DNA of 40,871 nucleotides from assembly GCA_025362675.1 (NCBI GenBank), contig JANYFN010000241.1, positions 1-40,871 of the forward strand, read 5' to 3'. Every line of letters begins with the position of its first letter. Position 1 is the stretch's first letter. The notes below the pieces were generated by a model. The model was not told the origin of the DNA. It saw nothing but the letters and a program-made list of their open reading frames with translations, and did not search any database. The stretch is from Limisphaerales bacterium. GTDB lineage: Bacteria; Verrucomicrobiota; Verrucomicrobiia; Limisphaerales; UBA11358. Of the stretch, positions 6,881 to 16,419 are shown in pieces. A program made the translations under genes and the position numbers.

Positions 6881-9400
6881 ATGCCCGTCCGTATCTACGA
6901 CATAGCGAAGAAACTTGGTCTCGAGAGCAAAGAAATTCTCACGAAGGCCAAGGTTCTGGGCATTACTGCCGCCAAGGTTCCCTCCAGCTCGCTTGATAAA
7001 ATCAGTGCCGAATGGCTGGAAGAGGAAATCATCAAGTCCAGTCCGGAGCTCATCGCTAAATTTGCCCCCAAGCTCCCGGAAGCACCTCCTACACCAACGC
7101 CAGTTCAGGAAAAAATTGTAATTATTTCCGCGCCGCCGCCCCCGCCGCCAGCGCCAGCTCCCGAGCCACCAGTGTCACCGGTCACTGCCGAGCCGCTGGC
7201 ACCTGAGCCGGTTGTTGAAGTGGTGAAGCCAGTCATGGCGGAAATTTCCACACCCGTTCCCCCACCAATTCCGCCTGCCGTGCCAATTGCGCCGGTCGCG
7301 CCGCCAGTTCCGCCCGCGCCGCCAAAGCCGCAGATGGGCGACAAGGTTGGATTCATTCAGCTTTCGCCGCGCCCTGGTTCACCGCGTCCGGGTTCACCGC
7401 GTCCCGGCGAGCGCAGCAATGATCGTAGTGGTCAGCGCTCGCCCGCGCCTGCTGGTGGTAGTGGCGCCCGACCGGGACAGCCGCCGACGCGTGGGGATTC
7501 CCGTCCACAATTTCAGCAGCGCGGACGCGATGGTCGTCCATTGCCCGGTAATCGTGATCAAAAAACTGCCCCCGCCCCCGCACAACCGAAGTTCATAGCG
7601 CCCGTGGGTGGCGAGGTCATCATCATGAAGCCGCCGATCGCCGTGCGCGAATTTGCCGAGCGGCTCAAGCAGAAGCCTTTCAAAATCATCGCTGATCTGA
7701 TGGAAATTGGCGTGTTCGCCAACGTCAACCAGACGATTGACGAAAAGATCGCTGCGCAAATCTGCGCGAAATACGGATTCCGTTTTGAAGTTGAGAAACG
7801 CGCGAAGGGCGAGGGCGTCGTGCATCAGCAGATCAAAAAAGTCGAGCTGGACATTGATGACAAGCCAGAGGATTTGAAGCCGCGCGCCCCAGTCGTGACA
7901 ATCATGGGCCACGTTGACCACGGCAAAACATCGTTGCTCGACGTCATCCGCAAAGCAAATGTCGTCGCGGGCGAGGCTGGCGGTATCACCCAGCACATCG
8001 GTGCTTATACGATTGCCGTGCCGCATCCCGAACGCAAAAAAGAGCTCGCGCAAATCACCTTTCTCGATACGCCCGGACATGCCGCGTTCAGCTCCATGCG
8101 CGCGCGCGGCGCGAACGTCACCGACATTGTCGTGCTCGTCGTAGCGGCGACCGATGGCGTCATGCCCCAGACACTCGAAGCGCTGTCGCACGCGAAAGCG
8201 GCGAAAGTTCCCATCCTGGTGGCCGTCAATAAGTGCGATCATCCGAACGCGAATCCGTTGCGCGTCCGGCAGCAGTTGCAGGAAAAAGGACTGGTCCCTG
8301 ATGATTGGGGCGGCGATACGATTTACGTCGAATGCTCCGCCGTCACGAAGCAGGGTATTGATAAATTGCTGGAAATGATTTTGCTGCAAGCTGATTTGCT
8401 GGAACTCAAAGCGAATCCGACGCGCAATGCCAAGGGCAACGTCATCGAATCCGGTGTTTCACCGGGTGGCCCGACTGCCACCGTCCTCGTGCGCAAAGGC
8501 ACGTTGCGCTTGGGTGATGTCATCATCTGCGGCGAGTATTACGGCAAAGTTCGCGCCCTCATCAACGAAGAAGGTCAGCGCTTGAAAGAAGCCGGGCCGT
8601 CCGTCGCGGTGAGTGTTCTTGGTCTCAACGGCGTGCCGGAAGCAGGCTGGGAATTTAGTTGCGTGGATGACGAAAAAGCGGCCCGCGCACTCGCCGAGGA
8701 ACGCGCGTTCTCCGCCAAGAGTGAGGATTTGGAAAACCGTTCCAAGGTCACGCTGGAAAATTTATTTGCCTCGCTCAAAGCCGCGCAGAGCAAAGTGCTG
8801 CGCGTGGTCATCAAGGCCGATACGCAAGGCTCCGTCGAAGCGATTGTCGAGGCGCTCAAGAAAATTGATTCGGATAAAGTCTCGATGGAAGTGTTGCACA
8901 GCGCCGTTGGCACGATCACGGAAAACGATGTCGCGCTCGCCTCCGCATCGAAGGCCGTCATCCTCGGTTTCCACACGCGGCTCGATAGCACGGCGGCGGA
9001 AAAAGCGAAGCACACCGGCGTGCAGATTAAACTTTACGCGATCATCTACGAATTGATTGATCAAGTGAAAGATTCGATGGCCGGCTTGCTCGATCCTGAT
9101 CTCAAAGACATGATTGTCGGTTCGGCGGAAGTGCGCCAGATTTTCGAACTATCCAAAGGCATTCCCGTGGCCGGTTGTATGGTCACCGTTGGTCGCATCG
9201 TGCGCGGCAAAGTTCGGGTGCGCCGCAAAAAAGATATCATTTACGAAGGCGTCACGCAATCGCTGCGCCGCTTCCAGGACGAGGCCAACGAAGTTCGCGC
9301 GGGCATGGAATGCGGTATCCGCATCGAAGGCTACAGCGACTTTCAAATCGGCGACGCGATCGAATGTTACGCGGTCGAGAAGATCGCTGCGAAGTTGTAA
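6881..9400 (+). CDS. infB: Translation initiation factor IF-2
   Basis: An 839-residue GTPase that places initiator fMet-tRNA on the 30S subunit and promotes subunit joining. The N-terminus [19 protein letters not shown] is an IF2_N domain. It is followed by a long Pro/Ala-rich linker (about 70-165) and an Arg/Gly/Pro tract with repeated PGSPR units (about 166-230). The G domain shows GHVDHGKT (343-350), DTPGH (396-400) and NKCD (450-453). Domains II, III and the tRNA-binding C domain follow to the end ([19 protein letters not shown]). The ATG at 6881 is 93 bp after nusA. The low-complexity linker is normal for IF-2 but strongly proline-biased here. Confidence 0.97.
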   Translation: MPVRIYDIAKKLGLESKEILTKAKVLGITAAKVPSSSLDKISAEWLEEEIIKSSPELIAKFAPKLPEAPPTPTPVQEKIVIISAPPPPPPAPAPEPPVSPVTAEPLAPEPVVEVVKPVMAEISTPVPPPIPPAVPIAPVAPPVPPAPPKPQMGDKVGFIQLSPRPGSPRPGSPRPGERSNDRSGQRSPAPAGGSGARPGQPPTRGDSRPQFQQRGRDGRPLPGNRDQKTAPAPAQPKFIAPVGGEVIIMKPPIAVREFAERLKQKPFKIIADLMEIGVFANVNQTIDEKIAAQICAKYGFRFEVEKRAKGEGVVHQQIKKVELDIDDKPEDLKPRAPVVTIMGHVDHGKTSLLDVIRKANVVAGEAGGITQHIGAYTIAVPHPERKKELAQITFLDTPGHAAFSSMRARGANVTDIVVLVVAATDGVMPQTLEALSHAKAAKVPILVAVNKCDHPNANPLRVRQQLQEKGLVPDDWGGDTIYVECSAVTKQGIDKLLEMILLQADLLELKANPTRNAKGNVIESGVSPGGPTATVLVRKGTLRLGDVIICGEYYGKVRALINEEGQRLKEAGPSVAVSVLGLNGVPEAGWEFSCVDDEKAARALAEERAFSAKSEDLENRSKVTLENLFASLKAAQSKVLRVVIKADTQGSVEAIVEALKKIDSDKVSMEVLHSAVGTITENDVALASASKAVILGFHTRLDSTAAEKAKHTGVQIKLYAIIYELIDQVKDSMAGLLDPDLKDMIVGSAEVRQIFELSKGIPVAGCMVTVGRIVRGKVRVRRKKDIIYEGVTQSLRRFQDEANEVRAGMECGIRIEGYSDFQIGDAIECYAVEKIAAKL

Positions 9401-9485
9401 ACGAATCGGGAACAGTGTCTTGGTTTTAGGATCTGGGGAAACGGAATCCCGGAACCCGGACGCCAAGCCCCAACCCTAAATTCTT

Positions 9486-9866
9486 ATGTCCAATCTTCGA
9501 CACGAACGCGTCCGCGAACTGCTAAAACGCGCGATTGGTGAAGCCATTCGCCGCGAATTCCACGTCAACGATGTCGGCGTCATCACCGTCAATGACATCA
9601 ATGTTGGCGGTGATTTGAGAACCGCCATCGTCTTCATCAGCATCCTCGGCAACGACGCACAGAAAAAACACGGACTGCAAGCAGTTGAAAAAAACCGCAT
9701 CCGTATTCAGGCGCTGGTGGGTAAATCTGTCATCTTGAAATATACGCCCACGCTGAAATTCGTCATTGATGATTCGGTCACCCGCGGCAACCGCGTGCTG
9801 GAAATATTGAATGAGCTGGAAAAGACTTCGCCGCCCGCAGTCGCTCCGCCGGAAAAACCTGAGTGA
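9486..9866 (+). CDS. rbfA: Ribosome-binding factor A
   Basis: A 126-residue KH-like protein (SNLRHERVRELLKRAIGEAI at the start, then GDLRTAIVFISILG) that assists 16S rRNA 5'-end maturation on the 30S subunit. Length matches the family. A Pro/Glu tail (about 115-126) follows the folded part. The gene lies 85 bp after infB, and its TGA overlaps the GTG start of nrnA (GTGA), indicating translational coupling. Confidence 0.92.
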   Translation: MSNLRHERVRELLKRAIGEAIRREFHVNDVGVITVNDINVGGDLRTAIVFISILGNDAQKKHGLQAVEKNRIRIQALVGKSVILKYTPTLKFVIDDSVTRGNRVLEILNELEKTSPPAVAPPEKPE

Positions 9867-10852
9867 AAAAACATCCGCAAATCATTGACCGCATTCTCGA
9901 GGTCATCCGCGAACACCAGACGTTTTGCATCGTCGGACACATGCGTCCGGATGGCGATTGCATCGGCTCGCAATTGGGACTGGCGCTCGCGTTGAAGGCG
10001 GAAGGGAAAAAAGTGACGGTGTGGAATCAAGACGCGATTCCGCAAAAATATAAATTTCTCAACACGGCTGACCTGTTTGAAAAACCGAAGCGCGGAGAAC
10101 AATTCGACTGCGTGATCGCCACAGATTGCGCGAGCTTTGAGCGGCTGGGCAAAGCTGGTGAGTGCATCGGCGAACGGAAAATTTTGATCAACATTGATCA
10201 CCACGTCAGCAACACCCGTTACGGCGATATCAATTGGATTTCGCCCCGTGAACCTTCCTGCGGCGAGTTGATTTATCGTTTGGTCAAAGTGGCGCGCTGG
10301 CCGATCACCAAGCCGATGGCGGATTTATTATTTACTGCGGTCTCGACCGATACCGGCTCGTTTCAATACGCCAGCACGCGGCCCGGCACGTTTCACACTG
10401 GCGCTGAACTCGTGACGCGCGGTGCAAACCTCGCGAAAATTTGCGACGAAGTTTACCAATCGTATCCGCTCTCGCGCGCGAAATTGTTGAAGCACGTTTA
10501 CAGCAAATTCCGCCTGTCGCCCGACGAAAAAATCGCGTGGTTCTGGCTCAAGCAAAAAGATTTTAACCGCACTGGCGCGGAGAGCAATGACACGGAAGGT
10601 TTGATTGATCACATTCGCGCGATTGAGCCGGTCATCGTCGCGTGTGTGTTTGAGGAAGTGGAGCCGGAGGTCACGCGGATCAGTCTGCGCTCAAAAAATA
10701 ATCAGGTGAACGTCAGCGAAATCTGCGCGCAATTCGGCGGTGGCGGTCATCCGGCGGCAGCGGGCGCCCGCGTGGTCGGCACGCCACTGGCGACGCAGCG
10801 CAAAGTGATAGCAGCGATTAAAAAAGCATTGAAAGCTGCGAAGTCAGTTTAA
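9863..10852 (+). CDS. nrnA: DHH-family nanoRNase/pAp phosphatase
   Basis: A 329-residue DHH-DHHA1 phosphoesterase. Metal-binding motifs are GHMRPDGDCIGSQLG (about 25-40), the ATDC segment, and IDHHVSNT (about 112). The DHHA1 domain ends with FGGGGHPAAAGA, which grips the substrate. NrnA degrades 2-5-mer RNAs and dephosphorylates 3'-phosphoadenosine 5'-phosphate; it replaces Orn in many bacteria. The GTG start overlaps the rbfA stop. The position between rbfA and truB is a common gene order. Confidence 0.9.
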   Translation: MKKHPQIIDRILEVIREHQTFCIVGHMRPDGDCIGSQLGLALALKAEGKKVTVWNQDAIPQKYKFLNTADLFEKPKRGEQFDCVIATDCASFERLGKAGECIGERKILINIDHHVSNTRYGDINWISPREPSCGELIYRLVKVARWPITKPMADLLFTAVSTDTGSFQYASTRPGTFHTGAELVTRGANLAKICDEVYQSYPLSRAKLLKHVYSKFRLSPDEKIAWFWLKQKDFNRTGAESNDTEGLIDHIRAIEPVIVACVFEEVEPEVTRISLRSKNNQVNVSEICAQFGGGGHPAAAGARVVGTPLATQRKVIAAIKKALKAAKSV

Positions 10853-10859
10853 TTTTCCC

Positions 10860-11573
10860 ATGCAAGATTTTACCGCCATTGATGGCGCCATTCTCGTTGA
10901 TAAACCGGCCGGCCCCACGTCGCATGATGTGGTGGATGCCATTCGCCGCCGTTTTCAAATCAAGAAGGTCGGGCATTGCGGCACGCTGGATCCGAACGCC
11001 ACTGGCTTGCTCATCATCGTGCTCGGGCGGGGCACGAAATTATCTGAGCGGCTCATGGGCGATGACAAAGTTTACGAGGGCACGATCAAATTCGGCGAGG
11101 CGACGGACAGCTACGATTGCGACGGCGAGATCACGGGCTCCCTGCCGGTGATGCCGATGACGCTGGAGGAATTGAACGAGGAAGCGGCAAAATTTATTGG
11201 CGATCAAATGCAAATTCCGCCAATGGTTTCCGCCATCAAAAAAAATGGCGTGCCGCTTTACAAGCTGGCGCGCCAAGGCATCGAGGTGGAACGTGAGCCG
11301 CGTTTGATTCACGTTTATAATTTTCGTTTCACGGAATACACCGAGCCGCTGGGGCAATTTCGCGTGGCCTGCACCAAGGGAACTTATATCCGCAGCATCG
11401 CGCATGATCTCGGCCAGAAGCTCGGCTGCGGCGCGCATCTGACGACGTTGCGCCGGAATGCGTCGGGAAAATTTGACGTGAAAGATGCGCTGGCTTTGGA
11501 CGCGATTTTGAAACTGACGGTGGCGGAATTGGAGAAGCGCATCATGCCGTATTTGAAACTAGCCGCTGCTTAA
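10860..11573 (+). CDS. truB: tRNA pseudouridine(55) synthase
   Basis: A 237-residue enzyme that isomerises U55 in the T-loop of tRNAs. It shows the GTLDPNATG motif with catalytic Asp44, the KPAGPTSHDVV start, and YEGTIKFGEATDSYDCDGE. CTKGTYIRSIAHDLG follows in the second half. It is short compared with proteins that carry a full C-terminal PUA domain, so it is the compact type. It begins 7 bp after nrnA. Downstream lies an imperfect palindrome that reaches into ribF. Confidence 0.95.
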   Translation: MQDFTAIDGAILVDKPAGPTSHDVVDAIRRRFQIKKVGHCGTLDPNATGLLIIVLGRGTKLSERLMGDDKVYEGTIKFGEATDSYDCDGEITGSLPVMPMTLEELNEEAAKFIGDQMQIPPMVSAIKKNGVPLYKLARQGIEVEREPRLIHVYNFRFTEYTEPLGQFRVACTKGTYIRSIAHDLGQKLGCGAHLTTLRRNASGKFDVKDALALDAILKLTVAELEKRIMPYLKLAAA

Positions 11574-11576
11574 ATT

Positions 11577-11649
11577 GCCACAGCTGAGCGCAGATGAAAC
11601 AGGGATAAAACCGCTTTAAATCTGTGTTTCATCTGTGAAAATCTGTGGC
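11577..11649. repeat. Imperfect palindrome at the truB-ribF junction
   Basis: GCCACAGCTGAGCGCAGATG (from 11577) is mirrored by CATCTGTGAAAATCTGTGGC (to 11649). Together they form a gapped inverted repeat of about 29-bp arms with several mismatches. The motif family CACAGAT/ATCTGTG is a frequent intergenic repeat in this kind of genome. The ribF GTG lies inside the right arm. Confidence 0.6.
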
Positions 11650-12580
11650 TGAAAAACTTGTGAAACTCATCCGCGCCGCCAACGAACTCGGCAACGGCCC
11701 GCGCAAAGTCTGCGTGGCCATTGGCGTTTTCGATGGCGTGCATCTGGGGCATCAGCAAATCATCCGGCAGACGGTGGCGGATGCCCGGCAGCATAATGCC
11801 GTCGCACTGGTCGTCACATTTGACCAGCATCCCAACGCCGTTGTCGCCCCGGATAAAGTGCCGCCACAGATTTTTTCCAGACCGCAAAAACTGCGAGCCG
11901 TCGAAGCGCTCGGTGCGGATGCGATGTTGGAAATCCCCTTCGATCAAAATTTTAGCGAAAAATCGGGCGAAGTTTTCATCCGCGAACTGGTGCGGGATCT
12001 GGGTAAAATTTTCTCCATCTGTGTCGGCGCGGATTTTGTGTTTGGCCGGAAGCGGAGCGGCGATGTGGGGTTGCTGAAAAAACTCGGGGCGGAATTGGAT
12101 TTTCAAGTTCATGGTCACGCGGCGGTGGCGCTGGATGGTGAATTGGTGAGTAGCACGCGAATCCGGGAGGCGATCCGCACCGGTAATCTTGATGGGGCAA
12201 GCCAGATGCTGGGACGGACTTACGCCATTTGCGGCCGGGTGCTGACGGGGGATCGGCTTGGGCGGCAACTCGGTTTTCCAACGGCGAATCTGGAGGTGGA
12301 TAAACTGGTGTTGCCACCGAATGGCGTCTATGCCGGCTGCACGCGCGTCGATGGAAAATTATATCGGGCGGCGGTGAACCTGGGGGTGCGACCGACCGTG
12401 GCGACGGGCAAGCCGGAATTACGAGTGGAGGCGCATCTGTTGGATTTCGGCGGCGACCTTTATGATCAGGAGCTGGAGTTGGAATTTGGTAAAAAGCTGC
12501 GCGCCGAGCAAAAATTTTTATCGGTGGCCGAATTGAAGGCGCAAATTACACGGGACGTGGCGGCGGTGCGGGCCGATTAA
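11645..12580 (+). CDS. ribF: Bifunctional riboflavin kinase/FAD synthetase
   Basis: A 311-residue enzyme making FMN and then FAD from riboflavin. The N-terminal nucleotidyltransferase half has GVFDGVHLGHQQ (about 27-38), TFDQHPNAV, and the GADFVFGRKRSGD and SSTRIREAI motifs. The C-terminal kinase half (about 185-305) has GRQLGFPTANLE and NGVYAGCTRVDG. The start is the GTG at 11645, with no clear ribosome site; a second GTG at 11660 is an alternative. It ends the nusA-led operon and is followed by a weak hairpin with a T-run near 12580-12607. Confidence 0.94.
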   Translation: MAEKLVKLIRAANELGNGPRKVCVAIGVFDGVHLGHQQIIRQTVADARQHNAVALVVTFDQHPNAVVAPDKVPPQIFSRPQKLRAVEALGADAMLEIPFDQNFSEKSGEVFIRELVRDLGKIFSICVGADFVFGRKRSGDVGLLKKLGAELDFQVHGHAAVALDGELVSSTRIREAIRTGNLDGASQMLGRTYAICGRVLTGDRLGRQLGFPTANLEVDKLVLPPNGVYAGCTRVDGKLYRAAVNLGVRPTVATGKPELRVEAHLLDFGGDLYDQELELEFGKKLRAEQKFLSVAELKAQITRDVAAVRAD

Positions 12581-12607
12581 AACCTCGTTTTTGCAGGGTT
12601 TTTTTGC
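12578..12607 (+). terminator. Weak intrinsic terminator after ribF
   Basis: AAAACCT, a loop GTTTTTGC-like, then AGGGTTTTTTT form a short imperfect stem followed by a T-run immediately after the ribF stop. The stem is only 6-7 pairs, so the call is tentative. Confidence 0.4.
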
Positions 12608-12637
12608 GATTGCGTCTGTTTTTGCCAAAGAAATCCC

Positions 12638-12668
12638 TTGATTTTCCAAGTGATTGAGATAGTATAGC
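12638..12668 (+). promoter_or_regulatory. Probable promoter of rpoD
   Basis: TTGATT (12638-12643) is followed by TAGTAT (12660-12665, 16-bp spacer) or the overlapping TATAGC (12663-12668, 19-bp spacer). This lies about 135 bp before the rpoD ATG and after the ribF hairpin, so rpoD is probably transcribed on its own. Confidence 0.5.
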
Positions 12669-12801
12669 TCGGCGTCAGTCTTCTGGAGTTCGCATTTTCC
12701 CAGTTCGCAGCGTGAACGCGGGTGATTCGTCAGAAGCCGTCTGTGATGACGGACGGTTGATTTTTTTCTGAACCGGCGCGGTATTTTTCAGTCTTATTAT
12801 T

Positions 12802-14697
12802 ATGTTGAAACGCAAAGCAGTGACGCCGAAAGGCGCGTCCACCCCCAAACGCAGTGGCAGTCCGAAAATCTCCAAGGCCAAGCCTGTGGCTGACGTAAAA
12901 TCGGAACCCGTGCGCCGGCGTTTTGTGATCTCGTCCAAGGCGGTCAAACTCGATGCCCCTAAGCCTGAGGCGGCACCTGATAAGGGAAAGCCCCATGCTA
13001 AGAACGGAGTCAAAGCTTCGGCAACCACGCCCGCGCTTGTAACGTCGGTGCAATTGTCCACGGCGGATTTGAGCGAGACAATTAAGACGTTGCTGCATTT
13101 GTCGCAGGAACATGGCTTTGTCACTTACGATGACATCAACGATATTCTGCCGGACAATTTAAATCCGGAAGATCTGGATGCGCTGCTCTCCAAGCTCCGC
13201 AGTCTCGACGTGGAAATCGTGATGGATCAGGCGGAGGCGGAACGCGCGGAACGCGCCAAACAGCCAGAGCAACAGGAGGAAACTCCGGACGAAGATTCGC
13301 GGCTGGAAATTTTGGACGACCCGGTTCGGATGTATATGAACCAGATGGGTAAGGTTCCCTTGCTCACCCGCGAACAGGAAGTTGAAATCTGCAAAAAAAT
13401 CGAGGAAGCCGAAGTGGCAATGAAAGCCATTATTTACGGCCTCGGTTTCACGGCGAAGGAGCATATTGCCATCGCCGAAAAACTGTTGTCCGAGCCGCCG
13501 AAAGAGCGTTTTGACCGCGTCATTGTTGATAAAAAAATCGCCAACCGCGAAGGGCACTTGAAAGATTTGCGCAAGCTCATCAAGAAAATCCATGCCGCCG
13601 ACGCAAAGGTGGACGAGAAGTATTTTCAATGGCAAAAAGCGGCTCAGAAAGGTCGTAAAGAAGCACTCGCCAAAGAAATGAAGAAAATGAGCGCGAAGTT
13701 GCAGGAGATGTTCACTAAATTTTACTACAAGCAGAAAGTAGTTGAGGAGATGATCGTCGTGGCGGGGAACATTCACGAGAAATTTCAGGCGAGCCATCGG
13801 CATCTGGCTGCCCTCGAGACGCAGCGCAATACGGCGGAGCGCCGTGCGGCCGTTGAGGCTGAGGAGTCAAAAATCAACACGCTGGAACAGTTCGTGCGGA
13901 TGCCGCGGGAAGATTTTTTCAAGACCTTCAAGGATTTGAAAGGTGCCGCCGACCGTGCGCTCAAGGCCAAGACCCACATGGCGGAGGCTAACTTGCGCCT
14001 CGTGGTTTCCGTCGCTAAAAAATATACGAACCGCGGCCAGTCATTCTTGGATTTGATTCAGGAAGGCAACATCGGTTTGATGAAGGGCGTCGAGAAATTT
14101 GAGTATCGCCGCGGCTATAAATTTTCCACTTACGCGATCTGGTGGATTCGTCAAGCCATCACGCGTTCCATCGCGGATCAGGCGCGCACGATTCGTATTC
14201 CGGTCCACATGATTGAAATCATGAACAAGCTTTGGCGCGCGCAGAAACAGCTCACGCAAGAACTTGGTCGCGAACCGACGCCGGAAGAATTGGCGGACGA
14301 GATGCACATGCCGGTCTCGCGCATCCACGCGTTGCTCAAGATGGCGCAGCAACCCGTTTCGCTGCACGCCCCCGTGGGCGATGATGGCGATGTGAGCGTA
14401 GGCGATTTCATCGAGGACAAGTCGGCGGAAAATCCGTCGGATGTGACCAGCTACAGTTTGCTCCGCGAAAAACTCGGCGACGTTTTGACGACGCTGACCG
14501 AACGCGAACGCAAGATTTTGGAAATGCGTTTTGGCCTCGCGGACGGCTACGAACGCACGCTCGAAGAAATCGGCAAGATGTATAACGTCACGCGTGAACG
14601 CATTCGCCAGATCGAGGCGAAGGCGCTGCGTAAATTGCGCCATCCGACGCGCGTCCGTCATCTACAAGGCTTCCTCGAAGGTGCGGAAGCGTTGTAA
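12802..14697 (+). CDS. rpoD: Primary sigma factor RpoD (sigma-70)
   Basis: A 631-residue housekeeping sigma factor. The first ~90 residues are Lys/Pro-rich and low-complexity. A region 1.1-like domain follows ([20 protein letters not shown], about 95-140). Region 1.2 starts at [11 protein letters not shown] (about 173). A non-conserved domain covers about 200-390. Region 2 has [16 protein letters not shown] and [15 protein letters not shown] (about 395-455) for -10 recognition and melting. Region 3 follows, then region 4 with [14 protein letters not shown] and [18 protein letters not shown] (about 565-615) for the -35. The ATG at 12802 has no clear Shine-Dalgarno sequence. It has its own promoter and a strong terminator. 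Confidence 0.96.
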   Translation: MLKRKAVTPKGASTPKRSGSPKISKAKPVADVKSEPVRRRFVISSKAVKLDAPKPEAAPDKGKPHAKNGVKASATTPALVTSVQLSTADLSETIKTLLHLSQEHGFVTYDDINDILPDNLNPEDLDALLSKLRSLDVEIVMDQAEAERAERAKQPEQQEETPDEDSRLEILDDPVRMYMNQMGKVPLLTREQEVEICKKIEEAEVAMKAIIYGLGFTAKEHIAIAEKLLSEPPKERFDRVIVDKKIANREGHLKDLRKLIKKIHAADAKVDEKYFQWQKAAQKGRKEALAKEMKKMSAKLQEMFTKFYYKQKVVEEMIVVAGNIHEKFQASHRHLAALETQRNTAERRAAVEAEESKINTLEQFVRMPREDFFKTFKDLKGAADRALKAKTHMAEANLRLVVSVAKKYTNRGQSFLDLIQEGNIGLMKGVEKFEYRRGYKFSTYAIWWIRQAITRSIADQARTIRIPVHMIEIMNKLWRAQKQLTQELGREPTPEELADEMHMPVSRIHALLKMAQQPVSLHAPVGDDGDVSVGDFIEDKSAENPSDVTSYSLLREKLGDVLTTLTERERKILEMRFGLADGYERTLEEIGKMYNVTRERIRQIEAKALRKLRHPTRVRHLQGFLEGAEAL

Positions 14698-14713
14698 GTA
14701 AGACTCCCAAAGC

Positions 14714-14753
14714 AAACCGCCCGTGAACATTTCACGGGCGGTTTCTTTTTTTT
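14714..14753 (+). terminator. Strong intrinsic terminator of rpoD
   Basis: AAACCGCCCGTGAA (14714-14727) pairs perfectly with TTCACGGGCGGTTT (14731-14744) around a CAT loop, and CTTTTTTTT follows. It lies 17 bp after the rpoD stop and 14 bp from the convergent sigma-factor gene. Confidence 0.93.
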
Positions 14754-14766
14754 CCAGATTGAATAT

Positions 14767-15396
14767 TTACGTCGCTTCACGCTCCAGCCGTCGGATTTCT
14801 TCGCGCAACATTTCGGTGACGCGATTTTTCACCAGATACACTTGATTGACGGCGACATTGAAAGTTTGGGCGACCTTTTCCGGCGGCCATTCACGTGTGA
14901 CGTAGAAATCGAAGATCTGAAATTTTTGTGGATCCAGCCGGAGTTTTACGCGTTGCAAGCCGGCCGCATATAGGGTTTTCTCCCAATCCGATTCCCAAAT
15001 GGCATTTACGTCAGCGCTGTTTTCATCGGCGATCCGTTCAATCGTGGCGGTGCGGGCGGGGTCAGCGAGGGCGGAAGGATGATGCGGAACCATTGGGCCG
15101 CGTTTGCGTAACTGATCCACGATTCGCCAGCGGGTCAGCGTGAGTAACCAGCCTTTGAAAGTGCCGATTTCGGGGTTGTATTTAAAGCCCGGTAAATTTT
15201 TGGCGACGGAAAGCATCGTCTCTTGCAATGCGTCTTGCGCCTCGGCTTCGGTCAAGCCGGCTTTACGCGCGAAGCCGTAGATGAGTTTCCAATAGATGTT
15301 GAAGAACTCTTGCCAGCTCGACTGGTCGTCCCAGTTCTTCATCCGGTTAAGCAGCGTCACGCGGGTGCGGATAATTTCGTCATCGTTAGTTGCCAC
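14767..15396 (-). CDS. ECF-type RNA polymerase sigma factor
   Basis: A 209-residue sigma-70-family factor with only regions 2 and 4. Region 2 is about residues 25-98 (YWKLIYGFARKAGLTEAEA, DALQETMLSVAKNL, GTFKGWLLTLTRWRIVDQLR). Region 4 is about 150-205 (LDPQKFQIFDFYVTREWPPE, VAVNQVYLVKNRVTEML). The linker is long for an ECF factor (about 50 residues, PHHPSALADPARTATIERI). It is the kind found in many copies in Verrucomicrobia and Planctomycetes. The start is a GTG at 15396 without a clear ribosome site. The gene upstream on the same strand encodes the transposase-N-terminus-like protein (63-bp gap). No classical anti-sigma gene is adjacent. Confidence 0.85.
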   Translation of the reverse strand: MATNDDEIIRTRVTLLNRMKNWDDQSSWQEFFNIYWKLIYGFARKAGLTEAEAQDALQETMLSVAKNLPGFKYNPEIGTFKGWLLTLTRWRIVDQLRKRGPMVPHHPSALADPARTATIERIADENSADVNAIWESDWEKTLYAAGLQRVKLRLDPQKFQIFDFYVTREWPPEKVAQTFNVAVNQVYLVKNRVTEMLREEIRRLEREAT

Positions 15397-15459
15397 GCGT
15401 GACTAATGCGCTGGTGCGTGGCGGTTGGCAAACAAAAAATATGCCGACGGATCATGTCC

Positions 15460-15966
15460 TCATTCCTCCTCCGATTCCACGCTGTCCACGAACGCAGCCA
15501 TGGTGATCCGCCGGCTCGCCTCCTCGGCGAACTGCGCGCCGTTGATTTTGGTCAGCGCGCCCACAACTTTTTTCTGGGCCGCAACCATTTCCAGCGCCGC
15601 CGTCAGGCACCGATGGATCGCGGCGTGGTTTTCCACGCGGAAGCGGCGGAGGTCCGTTGCGTCCGGGAAATCTTCCCACCAAAGCCAAGGAAAATCCGGA
15701 TCCCGCGCCGCCAGGGCCGCCGCATTCCGGGAACTGTAAATCTGATGGACATAACAGTTGAGCAGCAAGGCTAGCACCGCGCGCGCTTGTGAATGGGGAC
15801 TGACGGCTGCGGGCGACAGGGGCTTCAGCGGCAGATTTCCAATAGCGTCGATGGCCAACTGAATCGCCTCGCCGGCCGTGCGTGGCGGCACACTAAACCG
15901 GGGACTGAGGTCAGGATTCAACCCCTTGATATTGTGTTCCGCAGGAATATTGGTTGTGCTTTTCAT
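15460..15966 (-). CDS. Small protein resembling a transposase N-terminal (DUF772-like) domain
   Basis: 168 residues from the ATG at 15966, which has GAAGG seven bases upstream; the frame also stays open to a TTG at 16032. The core (ALLLNCYVHQIYSSRNAAAL, then FPDATDLRRFRVENHAAIHR) has the pattern of DUF772, the helical N-terminal domain of IS1182/IS5-type transposases (SSR...PD..T..RFR). There is no DDE catalytic domain, and the gene ends in an acidic tail (ESEEE), so it is not a transposase. It precedes the ECF sigma gene on the same strand and is probably cotranscribed. A role as a DNA- or sigma-binding regulator is inference. Confidence 0.55.
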   Translation of the reverse strand: MKSTTNIPAEHNIKGLNPDLSPRFSVPPRTAGEAIQLAIDAIGNLPLKPLSPAAVSPHSQARAVLALLLNCYVHQIYSSRNAAALAARDPDFPWLWWEDFPDATDLRRFRVENHAAIHRCLTAALEMVAAQKKVVGALTKINGAQFAEEASRRITMAAFVDSVESEEE

Positions 15967-16419
15967 ATCGGTGCCTTCACTTTTCGGATTCATAGCTGAA
16001 GGTGTTACGGGCCAATCCAGGAAATCTTTCAAACTATTTTTTTATTCTTAAAACATTTCCCGTTGATCATCCCATTTTTAGCGGGATAAGCTTCAGCGAT
16101 TAACCCACAGTTGAAGATGCTAAAGGAGAATTCGCGGTTGGGTAGTGTGCGAGTCGCGCACAGGGGTGAGCGTGTCGCGCACAGTTAAAAATCATCTTGC
16201 AGGGTAGGGCGACGCCGGAATTCTTAGGCGGGTTTGCTGAAACGAGATTTGAACACCGCCGAGCTTAGCGAATGGTAATTTTAAAAATTAAAAGTGAAAG
16301 AAATTCACCTGCCCGGCGTATCTCAAGGGTAGCGGTAGCAAAAAGTCAAAAAACGGATGGCTTGCTTTGGTAACGCCGCTCTCATAAAACATGACAACTA
16401 AACAAGACAGAGGCCGCCC
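15967..16419. promoter_or_regulatory. 453-bp divergent intergenic region with paired direct repeats
   Basis: No gene is seen. GTCGCGCACAG occurs at 16153-16163 and again at 16174-16184, starts 21 bp apart (two helical turns). The first copy is part of a hairpin-capable palindrome TGTGCG-AGTCG-CGCACA (16146-16162). The layout suggests operator sites between the sigma/DUF772 genes and the FecR-barrel gene. No convincing -35/-10 pair was found. AGAGG (16408-16412) is the ribosome site of the next gene. Confidence 0.5.

Noticed and set aside
7394-8389. 331-residue minus-strand ORF opposite infB
   Set aside because: Antisense of the conserved IF-2 G domain; composition is that of a complementary frame.
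15460-16032. Intact transposase gene
   Set aside because: Only the N-terminal DUF772-like part is present, with no DDE domain and no flanking inverted repeats.
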